Source: UBA4782 sp034429195 (GTDB lineage Bacteria > Chloroflexota > Anaerolineae > Anaerolineales > Anaerolineaceae). Taken from it: DNA of 64,000 nt. The position numbers and the translations under genes are program-made. Where the stretch lies: contig DAOUGQ010000019.1 of NCBI GenBank assembly GCA_034429195.1, positions 62,001 through 126,000 of the forward strand. The letters run 5' to 3'. The notes beneath the pieces are model-generated. The model ran no database searches. It saw only the letters and a list, made by a program, of their open reading frames with translations, and was not told the origin of the DNA. Shown piece by piece: positions 1 through 8,936 of the stretch (positions are counted from its first letter, which is position 1; each line of letters starts with the position of its first letter).

Positions 1-302
1 GTAAATAACTGGGTTTCAGGGTCCTCTAGAACGATACCAACCTTGGTTGCCAGAATAGAAATGCCTGCTTCCTGGGTATTAAGCCCATGAACTAGGACTT
101 TACCGGCTAATCGTCCACCTATACTATTGGGGATAATCCCGTTCATCATCTGGCATAAAGTGCTTTTTCCTGCGCCATTCTCCCCCATGATGGCAACGAA
201 CTCACCCTCATGAATAGTAAGATTCATGTGGGTGATGACCCAACGCTTACTGCGAGGGTAACGATACGATACATCCTGGAATTCAATGACGGGCGTTTTT
301 AT
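1..302 (-). CDS. ecfA: ECF transporter ATP-binding subunit (partial, AUA start)
   Basis: The first 100 residues of an ABC ATPase; the rest lies beyond the window edge. The frame opens with PVIEFQDVSYRYP, typical of EcfA proteins, then a Walker A loop GENGAGKST near residue 40 and a Q-loop EDPETQLF near residue 95. It follows ecfT by 21 bp, so it should energise that transporter. Between the in-frame ecfT stop (326-324) and the domain there is no ATG, GTG or TTG. An AGGAGA Shine-Dalgarno (about 314-308) sits 5 bases before an ATA codon at 302-300, which is the best-placed start. The start codon is inferred; the family call is firm. A sequencing error at that codon is the simple alternative. 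Confidence 0.85.
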   Translation of the reverse strand, partial: MKTPVIEFQDVSYRYPRSKRWVITHMNLTIHEGEFVAIMGENGAGKSTLCQMMNGIIPNSIGGRLAGKVLVHGLNTQEAGISILATKVGIVLEDPETQLF

Positions 303-323
303 GGTATTTCTCCTGGTAAAGAA

Positions 324-1115
324 TTACAGATATCTTGAAAGGACGATAAAACCTATCGTGAACACTACCGTGGCGATCATGAAAAGCCAATCAGCGGTAC
401 GCATTTTCAGATCTTTCAGGTAAGTGCGTTTCTTTGAAGCACCAAATGCTCGAGAATCCATAGCAACTGCCATTAATTGTGCACGACGCATGGAACCGAT
501 CACAAGGGGGGTTACCAGCGCCGGATAAGCTCTCAACTTTTCACCAAGTTTCCCTTTTTCAAATGTTTGCATGGCGCGGAGTTTCTGTGCATCAACGATG
601 ACTTTGGTTTCTGTTTGAAGAAGAGGGACAAGATTAAGGGCAGTGGTCATGGTATAAGCCATGGTGTATGGCAGGCCCATTTTTGTCATTCCCAATGCAA
701 AATCTTGCACGGGGGTGGTGTAGCTGATCAGTGGCAACATGATGATCATGGCCATCAGGCGAAGAGCCAGTACAAAGGAATAGATAATTCCTTCCAATGT
801 AATCTGCCCATATCCTTTACCAATAGGAATAAGTGGCTTAATAAGTGGAGTTGCACCCGGGTAGAAAATGGCCTGTATCACGAAGAGAAAAGCCGCAATA
901 GGCAACAAGACTTTCATGAAGCCCAGGAACACACTGAATGGCAGTTTTGCTGAGAACCACAACAGAATGATCAATCCAAAGACCAATGCTGCTATGTAAA
1001 AGTCGTTGATCATCAAGATGCCAGTGCACGCTATGAGCATAAAGATGATCTTGACACGCGGATCTAGACGATGAAACAAGGTATTGCCGGGGTAGTAAGA
1101 AATTAAAGAACTCAC
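324..1115 (-). CDS. ecfT: ECF transporter transmembrane subunit EcfT
   Basis: Integral membrane coupling subunit of an energy-coupling-factor vitamin or micronutrient importer, linking the ATPases to a substrate-specific S component. The 263-residue chain has about five hydrophobic segments and two cytoplasmic coupling-helix signatures: AQKLRAMQ (176-183) and AMDSRAFG (218-225), the latter matching the conserved Ala-Arg-Gly-type motif of the family. Start is GTG at 1115-1113 behind an AGGAG site. It lies 12 bp downstream of the amidohydrolase and just upstream of ecfA, all on the minus strand, so the three genes are probably one operon. No S component is visible in this window, so the substrate is unknown; the neighbouring deaminase hints at a purine-like or pterin-like compound (inference). 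Confidence 0.9.
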   Translation of the reverse strand: MSSLISYYPGNTLFHRLDPRVKIIFMLIACTGILMINDFYIAALVFGLIILLWFSAKLPFSVFLGFMKVLLPIAAFLFVIQAIFYPGATPLIKPLIPIGKGYGQITLEGIIYSFVLALRLMAMIIMLPLISYTTPVQDFALGMTKMGLPYTMAYTMTTALNLVPLLQTETKVIVDAQKLRAMQTFEKGKLGEKLRAYPALVTPLVIGSMRRAQLMAVAMDSRAFGASKKRTYLKDLKMRTADWLFMIATVVFTIGFIVLSRYL

Positions 1116-1127
1116 GCGATACTCCTA

Positions 1128-2477
1128 TCAGGTGGCACTAAAATGTAGATCTTGTCTAAAATCGCTGATTTCAATGTCGATTGCCTTGATCTCTGATTTT
1201 ATTGCGGCTTCGTCTACCGTCTTCAAAACACGATTACGCATCACAATTTCACCGTTAATAATGGTGTCACGTACATCATTGGATTTTGCACAAAAAACAA
1301 GCATGTTGAATAGATCAAAGTCATGAAATGGAGTCAGATGAGCAGACTGAGTGTCAACTACTATTACATCAGCCAGCTTTCCAGGATAGATCTCTCCTGT
1401 ATCCAGGTGGGCTACCTGAGCTGCATCAGCAGTAGCCATTTGAAAAGCATCAATGGGTTGAAGGGCGTTAGCATCATTGTTGGCGACTCGTGCCAGCATT
1501 ACGGCTGCCCGCATTTCCTCCCACATATCCAGAAGATCATTGGAAGCGCAGCCATCAGTTGCCAGGGACACCAGAATATCCATCTTTCGCATTGGAACAA
1601 CAGGGGCAATTCCATCTGAAAGCTTCATATTACTCTTGGGGCAATGCACTACCTGCGCTTTGGTTTGTGCGAGGAGTTGAAGGTCGTGCTGATTGCAATG
1701 AACGCAATGAACAGCACTTAGAGAATTATTTAATAGACCGAGATGATCCAGGTATTCAACAGGAGTACGACCTGTATCCCGTACCAAATCCCTGACCTCC
1801 TCTGCAGTTTCTGCAATATGGATCTGCATGCCCAGGTGATTATCCACTGCCACTTTTCCAGCCCATTGGAGAAAATCATCGGTACACAAAAACAGTGTAG
1901 AAGGCGCGGGAAAGACTGTGGTCAACCCATTAGGGTCGTGATGTTCATTGATGAAATCTATCATCTGATCTTTCATTGCAGATTCTGAAGAACGAAGTTC
2001 TTCAGGTACCCATTTATTCGAAAGGGTATACGCCAGCACACCCCGAAATCCAACATCTTTCCAGGCATGAATTATGGAAGGGAAAATCGTATCCATATTA
2101 ATGCAACTGGTAATTCCGCCTTTGATCATTTCAATCGCAGAGATCGCCGTCCAAAGATACGGAAGGCGTTGACCATCTCTATTGATCACTTTACGCATAG
2201 CCCCAATATTTGGAAATAAAACCTCATTACACCAGGGCACCAAAGGGATTCCCTTTGAGATACCTTTCATCAAATTTTGATAAAGGTGAGCATGAGTATT
2301 AATAAAACCAGGCATGACAACACAGTCACTGCCATCGATTATTTCTGCATCAGCAGGAGATAAAAGATTTTTGCCGACCTGAGCGATTCGATTCCCCTGA
2401 ATTAACAGGTCAACGTCTTGCGTAATGCAAGTAGATGATTGGACAAGATACGAGCAGTTGCGGATGAGAATAGCCAA
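1128..2477 (-). CDS. Amidohydrolase, MtaD/SsnA-like deaminase
   Basis: Metal-dependent cytosolic amidohydrolase of 449 residues in the branch containing methylthioadenosine/S-adenosylhomocysteine deaminase, guanine and 8-oxoguanine deaminases, TrzN and SsnA. Metal ligands are visible: H62 and H64 in NTHAHLYQ, H220 with the nearby catalytic E223 in QIHIAETAEE, a His in SAVHCVHC (257-260) and D308 in LATDGCASND. The N-terminal strand-rich part and C-terminal KLADVIVVD segment form the usual composite beta-sandwich. It leads the minus-strand operon with ecfT and ecfA, suggesting that imported substrate is deaminated or hydrolysed. Which heterocycle is used cannot be told from sequence alone. Its promoter should lie in the 2478-2679 divergent gap, but no convincing minus-strand element was found. 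Confidence 0.85.
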   Translation of the reverse strand: MAILIRNCSYLVQSSTCITQDVDLLIQGNRIAQVGKNLLSPADAEIIDGSDCVVMPGFINTHAHLYQNLMKGISKGIPLVPWCNEVLFPNIGAMRKVINRDGQRLPYLWTAISAIEMIKGGITSCINMDTIFPSIIHAWKDVGFRGVLAYTLSNKWVPEELRSSESAMKDQMIDFINEHHDPNGLTTVFPAPSTLFLCTDDFLQWAGKVAVDNHLGMQIHIAETAEEVRDLVRDTGRTPVEYLDHLGLLNNSLSAVHCVHCNQHDLQLLAQTKAQVVHCPKSNMKLSDGIAPVVPMRKMDILVSLATDGCASNDLLDMWEEMRAAVMLARVANNDANALQPIDAFQMATADAAQVAHLDTGEIYPGKLADVIVVDTQSAHLTPFHDFDLFNMLVFCAKSNDVRDTIINGEIVMRNRVLKTVDEAAIKSEIKAIDIEISDFRQDLHFSAT

Positions 2478-2625
2478 AGTGACCGTTCCTTATTGAGAAT
2501 TTGCTCATAACATTTGCACAAATCTCCCTTTATAATAGCCCGATGTCGGGGCTCATTCAACGAAGAATGTCACATAGTATATAGACTTAAGTCATATGAA
2601 CGGGGTAGAACCGATGAATTGCTGA

Positions 2626-2654
2626 TTGTATTTTTTCTATAGACTTGCTACAAT
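2626..2654 (+). promoter_or_regulatory. Sigma-70 type promoter of the TetR gene
   Basis: TTGTAT (2626-2631), a 17-bp spacer and TACAAT (2649-2654) with an upstream TG (extended -10). Transcription would start near 2661, giving an untranslated leader of about 20 bases before the ATG at 2680. This argues against a longer frame opening with TTG at 2626, which would lie within the promoter. A short dyad, GTCG..CGAC, between the start site and the ATG could be a self-operator (weak). Confidence 0.65.
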
Positions 2655-2679
2655 TATTATCAGTCGTACGGCCGACAGA

Positions 2680-3231
2680 ATGAAAACAAAACGAAACCTC
2701 TCTCGCGAATATATTCTGGAAGTTACCAGTGAACTAGTAGCCTCTAAAGGGGTTGAAACCAGCCTTGCAGATATTGCTGCTGAATTGGGAATATCAAAAG
2801 GGACGCTGTATTACTATTACCCCTCAAAAAGTGATTTGATCTTCGAAATTACCAACCATCATTTTGATCAGATCACCAATCAATTACTTGATCAAATAAA
2901 GCATCTTGATCCATCTATTCCACCAGACAAAGCAATCTACCAGGTTATGCAAACTCTTGTCTCCGAAACAGTAAGGGGACGTCTTCACCATTATCTGATC
3001 GAAGAAGCACTGACCTCAAATCCACGTTTAATTGCCAGATTTAAGGATAAGTATGAAGAATGGAAAGCGATGATCCTTGAAGGATTGGAACATATTCTAG
3101 AGAATTCACCATCAAGAAAAGCTATTTCCAACATCATTTTAGCAACAGTCGACGGATTGATCCTGCAGAACCTGATAGGAATCAACGACTACCCGCTAGA
3201 AGAGATCTCAACATTGATTACCAGGGGATAA
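2680..3231 (+). CDS. TetR/AcrR family transcriptional regulator
   Basis: A 183-residue one-component regulator. The N-terminal helix-turn-helix is clear: LADIAAELGISKGTLYYYY followed by PSKSDLIFEI, the standard TetR recognition helix and helix 4. The C-terminal ligand-binding half is helical and shows no close family signature. The ATG at 2680 is preferred over an upstream TTG because a promoter overlaps the longer N-terminus. It sits 65 bp upstream of the aldehyde oxidoreductase gene in the same direction, so it probably controls the oxidoreductase/alcohol dehydrogenase pair and perhaps the divergent amidohydrolase operon (inference). The inducer may be an aldehyde, alcohol or acyl compound. 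Confidence 0.85.
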   Translation: MKTKRNLSREYILEVTSELVASKGVETSLADIAAELGISKGTLYYYYPSKSDLIFEITNHHFDQITNQLLDQIKHLDPSIPPDKAIYQVMQTLVSETVRGRLHHYLIEEALTSNPRLIARFKDKYEEWKAMILEGLEHILENSPSRKAISNIILATVDGLILQNLIGINDYPLEEISTLITRG

Positions 3232-3296
3232 AATCCCCTTTGTCAAACTTCTTGTGCAGTATATAAGTAAAAAAAATATTTAAGGATGGAGGAGCT

Positions 3297-5717
3297 ATGC
3301 AAGAAGTAGTGGGTTCTACCAACAAAGTTCTTGAAGTCGATCTAAATACGAAAAGCAGTAAAACCATTGAAATTACCCCTGAAGAACGAAGAATGTATAT
3401 TGGAGGTAAAGGTTTAGGATTGTATTACCTCTCCTCCCGGTTGCCAGTACAAACCGACCCTCTCTCGCCAGAAAATGTGTTGATCTTAATGATGGGTCCC
3501 CTCTTAGGTACCAATGCTCCCTGTAGTGGACGGTTTGAGGCGGTCACAAAATCACCTCTTACCGGTATCATCGCATCTTCTTCTTGCGGAGGGCCGTTTG
3601 GGATGGCATTAAAAACAGCAGGATATGAGGGATTGATCCTGACTGGGAAAGCCGCGACACCTACAACCATTCTGATCACTCAAGATGGTGTCAGTTTCGA
3701 AGATGCCACTTTGCTATGGGGGCTCGACACGCATGATACACAGAAAGCCTTAAACCTGGAGAAAAAAGACGGGGCTTTGGTGATCGGTCCAGCGGGTGAA
3801 AACCTTGTCTCCTATGCGAATATCATGTCTGGTGAACGTTTTCTGGGGCGCGCTGGTCTGGGGGCCGTGATGGGTTCAAAGAATGTCAAAGCCATTGTGG
3901 CTCGTGGCGGCGCATATAAGATCGTAATGTCTGACCAGAAGAAATATCAAGCTTTGCAAAAGAAAGCGATTGGTCGGATCAATGCCAATGAATTCACTGG
4001 AAAAACATATCGCAATTTTGGAACTGCATCGAATACAAAATTTTGTAATGAGGGTGGTATTCTGCCAGTCAATAATTTCTCTGTCGGACAGGATGACCGC
4101 TCAACAGCCATTAGCGGGCAAATCATGCGTGATCAGTTCCAATATAAACCCTCCACCTGCCGACCTTGCTCGGTACAATGTGGGCATAAAGGAAAGTATC
4201 CTGATGGAGAACGCCAGGTTCCCGAATATGAGACCATTGGATTAATGGGTTCAAATTTGGGGATATTTGATCCGGTACAAATTTCAGATTGGAATGAGAT
4301 CTGTGGAGCAATGGGAATGGATACCATTTCAGCTGGGGGTACTCTCGCTTATGTAATGGAAGCTGGCGAAAAAGGTATATTCCCGTCAACCCTCCGCTTC
4401 GGTCATCCCGAAGGAGTTTCGGAAGCTCTGCAAGATATTGCATACCGGCGCGGATTGGGCAATGAAATGGCGAACGGTTCACGCTGGTTAGCGGAGAAAT
4501 ATGGAGGAAAAGAATTTGCTATTCAGGTCAAAGGATTGGAAATGGCTGGCTACGATCCGCGAGGTTCATGGGGGCAAGGCGTTGCTTATGCCGTAGCAAA
4601 TCGGGGCGCCTGCCATCTCTCTGCAACCATCTTCCCATTAGAAGTGTTTTTTGGCTTTCTCAATCCTTTCACTACTACTTCCAAAGTTCAATTCGTGCGG
4701 TTCTTCGAAAACCTGTATTGTGCGGTCAATTCCATCCAAACCTGCTTATTCACCGGTTTTGCCTATATTCTGGATGCGCCTATCGTAAAATACACTCCTA
4801 AACCCATTTTAAGTCTCGCCATGCAGATGCTCCCTGATGTAGCTATTCAAATGATGGATGTTTCGATGTTTTCCAATCTGCTTTCACTTTCAACAGGAGT
4901 GAAATTCTCTCCCAGGGAGATGCTTAATACTGGCGAACGAATCCATCTGCTGGAAAGATATATGAATGTTCGCGAAGGAATCTCTCGCAAAGACGACACC
5001 CTGCCTGAAAGGTTCCTCAGGGAAGGCAGGTTAGCGGATAAACAAAAAAGGGTAGTTCCATTAGATGAACTCCTGGATAAGTATTATGCTGTGCGTGGAT
5101 ATACACTCACTGGTATTCCCACAAAAGAAACTTTGCAAAAACACCATATTGAACCCGTCAAAGACTATGAAAAACTGTATCAGGGTAAGGAAGGGAAGAA
5201 ATTGAAACCCCACAGCAAATGGTTTAAAAATTTAGTAGTCAGTATTGTTTTCTTTGTGCTTGGACGTGCAATACAGTCATTGTCACGCATTGATAAAACC
5301 ATCAAAAAAGAGGTGGCAACCTGGCAGGTGGATACGATGACGCTTTTTAAGGTTTTACCTAAAGGCCCACGAATGGCATTTCAGAAGAAATCTGATGGCA
5401 CATTGGCTTATCGAGGTACCAGGGTGGGGGATGATGAAGCAACGATTATCATCAGCTTTAAGAATCTGGAATGCGCATTCTTAATGATGACCGCACAGGT
5501 AGGTACTGCCATGGCTTATGCCGAGCATCGAATGAGCGTAAAAGGAGATCTATCGATTGCCATGTCCATCATTCGCTGCCTTAATATTGTAGAAAGATAC
5601 TTATTTCCAACTTTCATTGCAAAAAACGTGATCAAACGCCTGCCAAGGATTCCGTTCTATACAAGATATATTAGACGGCTTTGGGTTTATGTAGCAGGTG
5701 TGATTTTTGGACTATAA
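3297..5717 (+). CDS. Aldehyde:ferredoxin oxidoreductase with SCP2-like C-terminal extension
   Basis: Tungstopterin enzyme that interconverts aldehydes and carboxylic acids using ferredoxin. The N-terminal tungstopterin domain (IGGKGLGLYYLSSRLP) is followed by the 4Fe-4S ligands C288, C291, C295 in CRPCSVQC and a fourth Cys at 483 (QTCLFTGF). At 806 residues it is about 200 longer than a usual AOR. The extra region (from about residue 620) has a hydrophobic helix near 640 and then a pattern of sterol-carrier-protein-2 type (ATIIISFKNLECAF, MSVKGDLSIAMSII, about 710-760). Start is ATG behind GGAGG. The next gene, an alcohol dehydrogenase, begins 17 bp after the stop, consistent with acid-aldehyde-alcohol interconversion. 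The AOR call is firm; the SCP2 call is from pattern only. Confidence 0.9.
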   Translation: MQEVVGSTNKVLEVDLNTKSSKTIEITPEERRMYIGGKGLGLYYLSSRLPVQTDPLSPENVLILMMGPLLGTNAPCSGRFEAVTKSPLTGIIASSSCGGPFGMALKTAGYEGLILTGKAATPTTILITQDGVSFEDATLLWGLDTHDTQKALNLEKKDGALVIGPAGENLVSYANIMSGERFLGRAGLGAVMGSKNVKAIVARGGAYKIVMSDQKKYQALQKKAIGRINANEFTGKTYRNFGTASNTKFCNEGGILPVNNFSVGQDDRSTAISGQIMRDQFQYKPSTCRPCSVQCGHKGKYPDGERQVPEYETIGLMGSNLGIFDPVQISDWNEICGAMGMDTISAGGTLAYVMEAGEKGIFPSTLRFGHPEGVSEALQDIAYRRGLGNEMANGSRWLAEKYGGKEFAIQVKGLEMAGYDPRGSWGQGVAYAVANRGACHLSATIFPLEVFFGFLNPFTTTSKVQFVRFFENLYCAVNSIQTCLFTGFAYILDAPIVKYTPKPILSLAMQMLPDVAIQMMDVSMFSNLLSLSTGVKFSPREMLNTGERIHLLERYMNVREGISRKDDTLPERFLREGRLADKQKRVVPLDELLDKYYAVRGYTLTGIPTKETLQKHHIEPVKDYEKLYQGKEGKKLKPHSKWFKNLVVSIVFFVLGRAIQSLSRIDKTIKKEVATWQVDTMTLFKVLPKGPRMAFQKKSDGTLAYRGTRVGDDEATIIISFKNLECAFLMMTAQVGTAMAYAEHRMSVKGDLSIAMSIIRCLNIVERYLFPTFIAKNVIKRLPRIPFYTRYIRRLWVYVAGVIFGL

Positions 5718-5734
5718 AAGAGAGGATATTAACC

Positions 5735-6919
5735 ATGATTCCTAATTACTATGAATTCTTCAGCCCAGTAAAAATCATTTCAGGTCATAAAGCTTTGGAT
5801 AACCTGCCCTATGAATTAGATCAAATGGGGGCTCATAAACCTATCCTGATTACTGATCAGGGTGTAACAAAAGCAGGCCTTGTTCAAAAGGTGGTCGATA
5901 CCTTTGCCGATTCGGAAGCTGTGATCGGTGCTATATTTGACCAGGTACCCCAGGATTCCTCTTCCAAAATAGTCAATGAGATTGCTGGAATTTATCGCCA
6001 GGCAGGTTGTGATTCAATCGTGGCGGTGGGTGGAGGTTCGGTGATCGATACCGCAAAAGGCTTGAATATCGTTATCACCGAACGAACAGATGACCTGCTG
6101 AAATTCTCTGGTGCTGAAATGCTTAAAAAGCAGATGCAGCCTTTCATTGTCATTCCCACTACAGCCGGGACGGGCTCAGAGGTTACCTGTGTGGCGGTGA
6201 TTTCCGATCCAGACCGGCATCTAAAAATGAGCTTCACCTCAAATTTCTTGTACCCACGTGCTGCTATTCTTGATCCACGTATGACATTGACATTGCCTCC
6301 CATGATTACAGCCGCTACGGGAATGGATGCACTGACCCATGCTATGGAAGCCTACATCAGCCTGCAGAAAAACCCGTTGAGCGATGCGTATGCGATGAAA
6401 GCGATTGAAATTATTACGAAAAACCTGATACCTGTTGTGAAAGATGGCAACAACCGCGATGGTCGCCTGGCACTTGCCAATGCTTCTACTATGGCAGGGA
6501 TCGCTTTTTCCAATGCCATGGTCGGTGTGGTGCATAACCTGGGTCATGCTACCGGCGGAGTATGCAGAGTACCTCATGGTGTTGCCATGAGCATTTTCCT
6601 TCCATTTGGTTTGGAATTTAACCGGTCCAAGATGGGTGATGAGATTGCAGAAATGTTATTACCCCTGGCAGGGAGTGAGGTATTCAGTAGCACACCCGTT
6701 GAACAGCGTGCTGCAAAGGTCATTTCTGTGATCAAAGACATGAAGAATGAGCTGTATGATCTGTGTAAGCTGCCCCGCACTTTAAAAGAAGCCGGGGTTG
6801 CCCGAGAAAAATTATCAGACATTGCGCGCACTGCATTGAATGATGGCGCTTCCACCTACAATGTAGAAGAAGTAGAGTATGAAGATGCGTTGATGCTGCT
6901 GGAAAAAGCCTACGAATAG
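5735..6919 (+). CDS. Iron-containing (group III) alcohol dehydrogenase
   Basis: A 394-residue NAD(P)-dependent alcohol dehydrogenase of the Fe-ADH family. Visible signatures are the nucleotide-binding VGGGSVIDTAKG, PTTAGTGSEVT, and the metal-site motifs GMDALTHAMEAY and HNLGHATGG...PHG, which supply the Asp and three His ligands. An earlier in-frame start inside the AOR gene exists, but ATG 5735 fits the family N-terminus (MIPNYYEFFSP). It is directly downstream of the AOR and shares its operon; together they would reduce acids to alcohols, or run in reverse for fermentation or alcohol oxidation. A strong terminator follows 30 bp after the TAG stop. Confidence 0.92.
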   Translation: MIPNYYEFFSPVKIISGHKALDNLPYELDQMGAHKPILITDQGVTKAGLVQKVVDTFADSEAVIGAIFDQVPQDSSSKIVNEIAGIYRQAGCDSIVAVGGGSVIDTAKGLNIVITERTDDLLKFSGAEMLKKQMQPFIVIPTTAGTGSEVTCVAVISDPDRHLKMSFTSNFLYPRAAILDPRMTLTLPPMITAATGMDALTHAMEAYISLQKNPLSDAYAMKAIEIITKNLIPVVKDGNNRDGRLALANASTMAGIAFSNAMVGVVHNLGHATGGVCRVPHGVAMSIFLPFGLEFNRSKMGDEIAEMLLPLAGSEVFSSTPVEQRAAKVISVIKDMKNELYDLCKLPRTLKEAGVAREKLSDIARTALNDGASTYNVEEVEYEDALMLLEKAYE

Positions 6920-6950
6920 TCGGGTTTTGTTTCCAGGCCCTGAAAATGCC

Positions 6951-6990
6951 AGAATTCCGAAATTTTGAAAATTTCGGAATTCTTCTTTTT
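6951..6990 (+). terminator. Rho-independent terminator of the AOR-ADH operon
   Basis: A near-perfect inverted repeat of about 15-16 bp (AGAATTCCGAAATTTT and its complement, 6951-6983), followed by TCTTTTTAT. It ends the plus-strand dehydrogenase operon. It also lies just past the convergent rpoD stop, although the T tract is on the plus-strand side only. Confidence 0.85.
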
Positions 6991-6992
6991 AT

Positions 6993-8174
6993 CTACAAAT
7001 ATTCCCGTAACTGGCGCGAACGGCGCGGATGTCGCAATCTTCGCAGTGCCTTACCCTCTATCTGGCGGATGCGTTCGCGGGTCAACCCAAATTTAGCTCC
7101 CACTTCTTCCAGAGTGTAATTTCGACCGTTTTCCAATCCGTAGCGCAGGCGTAAAATTCGTGCTTCGCGTGGGGGTAATGTCTCTAATACTTCTTCGATT
7201 TTCTCACGCAGTAACCGGCTGTAGGCGCTTTGGATGGGGGTTGGGCTAATAGTATCTTCCACAAAGTTACCCAACTCTGATTCTTCATCATCATCACTGA
7301 TGGGACTTTCAAGGGAGAGAGGCAGCCATGAGACTTTCAACATCCATTCCACTTTTTCGATGGGAGTATCCAGTTCTTTCGCCAATTCTTCCACTGAAGG
7401 CTCTCGTCCTAATTTTTGCTCGATCTCATGAGAGGTCTTATATAGCTGACGGATGCGATCTACCATGTGTACTGGCACACGGATGGTGCGACCCTGATCA
7501 GCGATGGCACGGGTGATGGTCTGCCGTATCCACCAGGTGGCATACGTAGAAAAGCGAAAACCACGCTGATATTCGTACTTTTCAACCGCTTTCATCAAAC
7601 CCAGATTACCTTCCTGGATCAGATCAAGGAATGGCACTCCCCTGCCCATATAGCGTTTTGCAACAGAAACCACCAGGCGGGTGTTGGCTTTAATCAAATG
7701 CTCGCGCGCCATCTGTCCATCTGTGATCAATTCTTGAAGTTCAAGCCGTTTTTCTGCTGGGCAGTCACCATTGTGCCTGATGAGGTCCTTTTCAGCCTCT
7801 TTACCTCGTTCGATCCGCTGCGCCAGTTCGATTTCCTCGTTCATGTTCAAAAGGGGGACGCGTGCCATCTCTTTCAGGTATAGCCCTATGGTGTCATCAC
7901 TTGAAATGGGGGTTAAGTCGGCATATAAATCAAATTCGCGCGAATTTTCGAGCTCTTCTTCATCCACCAACTCATCTACTTCTGATTGATCGAGAATATC
8001 GACGCCCCGGCGTCTCAGCGCCAACATGATGGCATCCAGTCTTTCACTGTCACGAGTTGTGTCGGGACACATTTCCATCAGATCATCCGTCGTGAGATAC
8101 CCCTGTACTTCTGCTCTTTCCAGAAGTATAGTCAGGGTTTCAACGCCCAATTTTCTCCGCCCTAACGTTGTCAT
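6993..8174 (-). CDS. rpoD: Primary sigma factor RpoD/SigA
   Basis: A 393-residue sigma-70. Region 1.1-like helices at 10-55 are followed by region 1.2 (DDTIGLYLKEMARVPLL), region 2 (DLIQEGNLGLMKAVEKYE, then FSTYATWWIRQTITRAI for -10 melting), region 3 and region 4 (LPPREARILRLRYGL and the helix-turn-helix LTRERIRQIEGKALRRLRHP). The chain ends in the usual LREYL. Start ATG 8174 has an AGGAGGG site. All regions are present, so it is a group 1 factor and not an ECF sigma. Its extended region 2.4/3.0 fits the TATAAT/TACAAT promoters with frequent upstream TG seen elsewhere in the window. It lies 66 bp downstream of the YceD gene and may be cotranscribed with it. Confidence 0.95.
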   Translation of the reverse strand: MTTLGRRKLGVETLTILLERAEVQGYLTTDDLMEMCPDTTRDSERLDAIMLALRRRGVDILDQSEVDELVDEEELENSREFDLYADLTPISSDDTIGLYLKEMARVPLLNMNEEIELAQRIERGKEAEKDLIRHNGDCPAEKRLELQELITDGQMAREHLIKANTRLVVSVAKRYMGRGVPFLDLIQEGNLGLMKAVEKYEYQRGFRFSTYATWWIRQTITRAIADQGRTIRVPVHMVDRIRQLYKTSHEIEQKLGREPSVEELAKELDTPIEKVEWMLKVSWLPLSLESPISDDDEESELGNFVEDTISPTPIQSAYSRLLREKIEEVLETLPPREARILRLRYGLENGRNYTLEEVGAKFGLTRERIRQIEGKALRRLRHPRRSRQLREYL

Positions 8175-8240
8175 GCCCTACCCTCCTTTTCGGCTGCGAA
8201 TGATTACGTTTTATAAGTAGAAATAGTGTTCAGCCGAAAC

Positions 8241-8714
8241 TTATGTCTGTTTCGCCACATGCTCACAGGTAGTGACGTTGAGATCTTCGCCGCACACCAC
8301 ACATAATCCTTTGCAATCCTCCCGGCAAAGCGGTTTGATTGGCATGTCGAGCAAGATAAATTCGCGCACCAGAGGTGACAAGTCAATATTCCCATCTTCT
8401 GGAACATATAACCCTGAATCTGTCACTGATCTGCTGCGAAAAGCAAATAATTCTTGAAAAGAAGCTTTCAAAGATTGATCAAATTCAGCCAAACAGCGTA
8501 CACACTCGGCGTGCATAAAAGCCGTAAAATCTGCCTGAACCAGGATCCCCTGTGGTGTACGTCCTACACGGGCTACTCCTTTGAAATCCTTCAAGATGAA
8601 ATCGGAAGTAATCCGTAATTCTGGCAGGTCAAAATGAATATCCCTGCTTTCTCCTACAGCTTGATTCAATAGAAAACCGACGTTAATTCTTAATGGATTT
8701 CGATACCCACTCAC
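8241..8714 (-). CDS. yceD: YceD/DUF177 family protein
   Basis: A 157-residue protein of the YceD family, usually found beside the L32 ribosomal protein gene and implicated in rRNA or ribosome biogenesis. Family hallmarks are the paired cysteines in CVRCLAEFDQ near residue 75 and the C-terminal CREDCKGLCVVCGEDLN. The start is GTG at 8714-8712. The expected downstream rpmF (L32) is absent: only 66 bp separate this gene from rpoD. So either rpmF lies elsewhere or the order has been broken in this lineage. It is followed on the same strand by rpoD, which makes a translation/transcription housekeeping pair. Confidence 0.8.
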   Translation of the reverse strand: MSGYRNPLRINVGFLLNQAVGESRDIHFDLPELRITSDFILKDFKGVARVGRTPQGILVQADFTAFMHAECVRCLAEFDQSLKASFQELFAFRSRSVTDSGLYVPEDGNIDLSPLVREFILLDMPIKPLCREDCKGLCVVCGEDLNVTTCEHVAKQT

Positions 8715-8878
8715 AACTGCATACCTACCGTGTTATCTTGTATAATTCATCAAAACGACAAACCACGACAGCAGATTGATGCATCGTGGTTAGATATTGA
8801 AGGGAATTTGGCATTCACATGAATCCTCTGGCATTGTAGCCAATCTGTCAGAGATAAACTAAAAATTATTATAGCACC

Positions 8879-8907
8879 TTGAATATACGAAGTCAATCAT
8901 TTATGAT
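8879..8907 (+). promoter_or_regulatory. Sigma-70 type promoter upstream of rdgB
   Basis: TTGAAT (8879-8884), a 17-bp spacer and TATGAT (8902-8907). The start of transcription would be near 8914, leaving a 23-base leader to the rdgB ATG at 8937. It probably also drives the next two genes, which follow with short gaps. Confidence 0.7.
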
Positions 8908-8936
8908 GAAATTCACATAGATTATAGGAAACATTT

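Noticed and set aside
2514..2536. TTGCAC...TATAAT as a promoter for the TetR gene
   Set aside because: The spacer is only 11 bp; the TTGTAT-17-TACAAT pair at 2626-2654 is far better placed.
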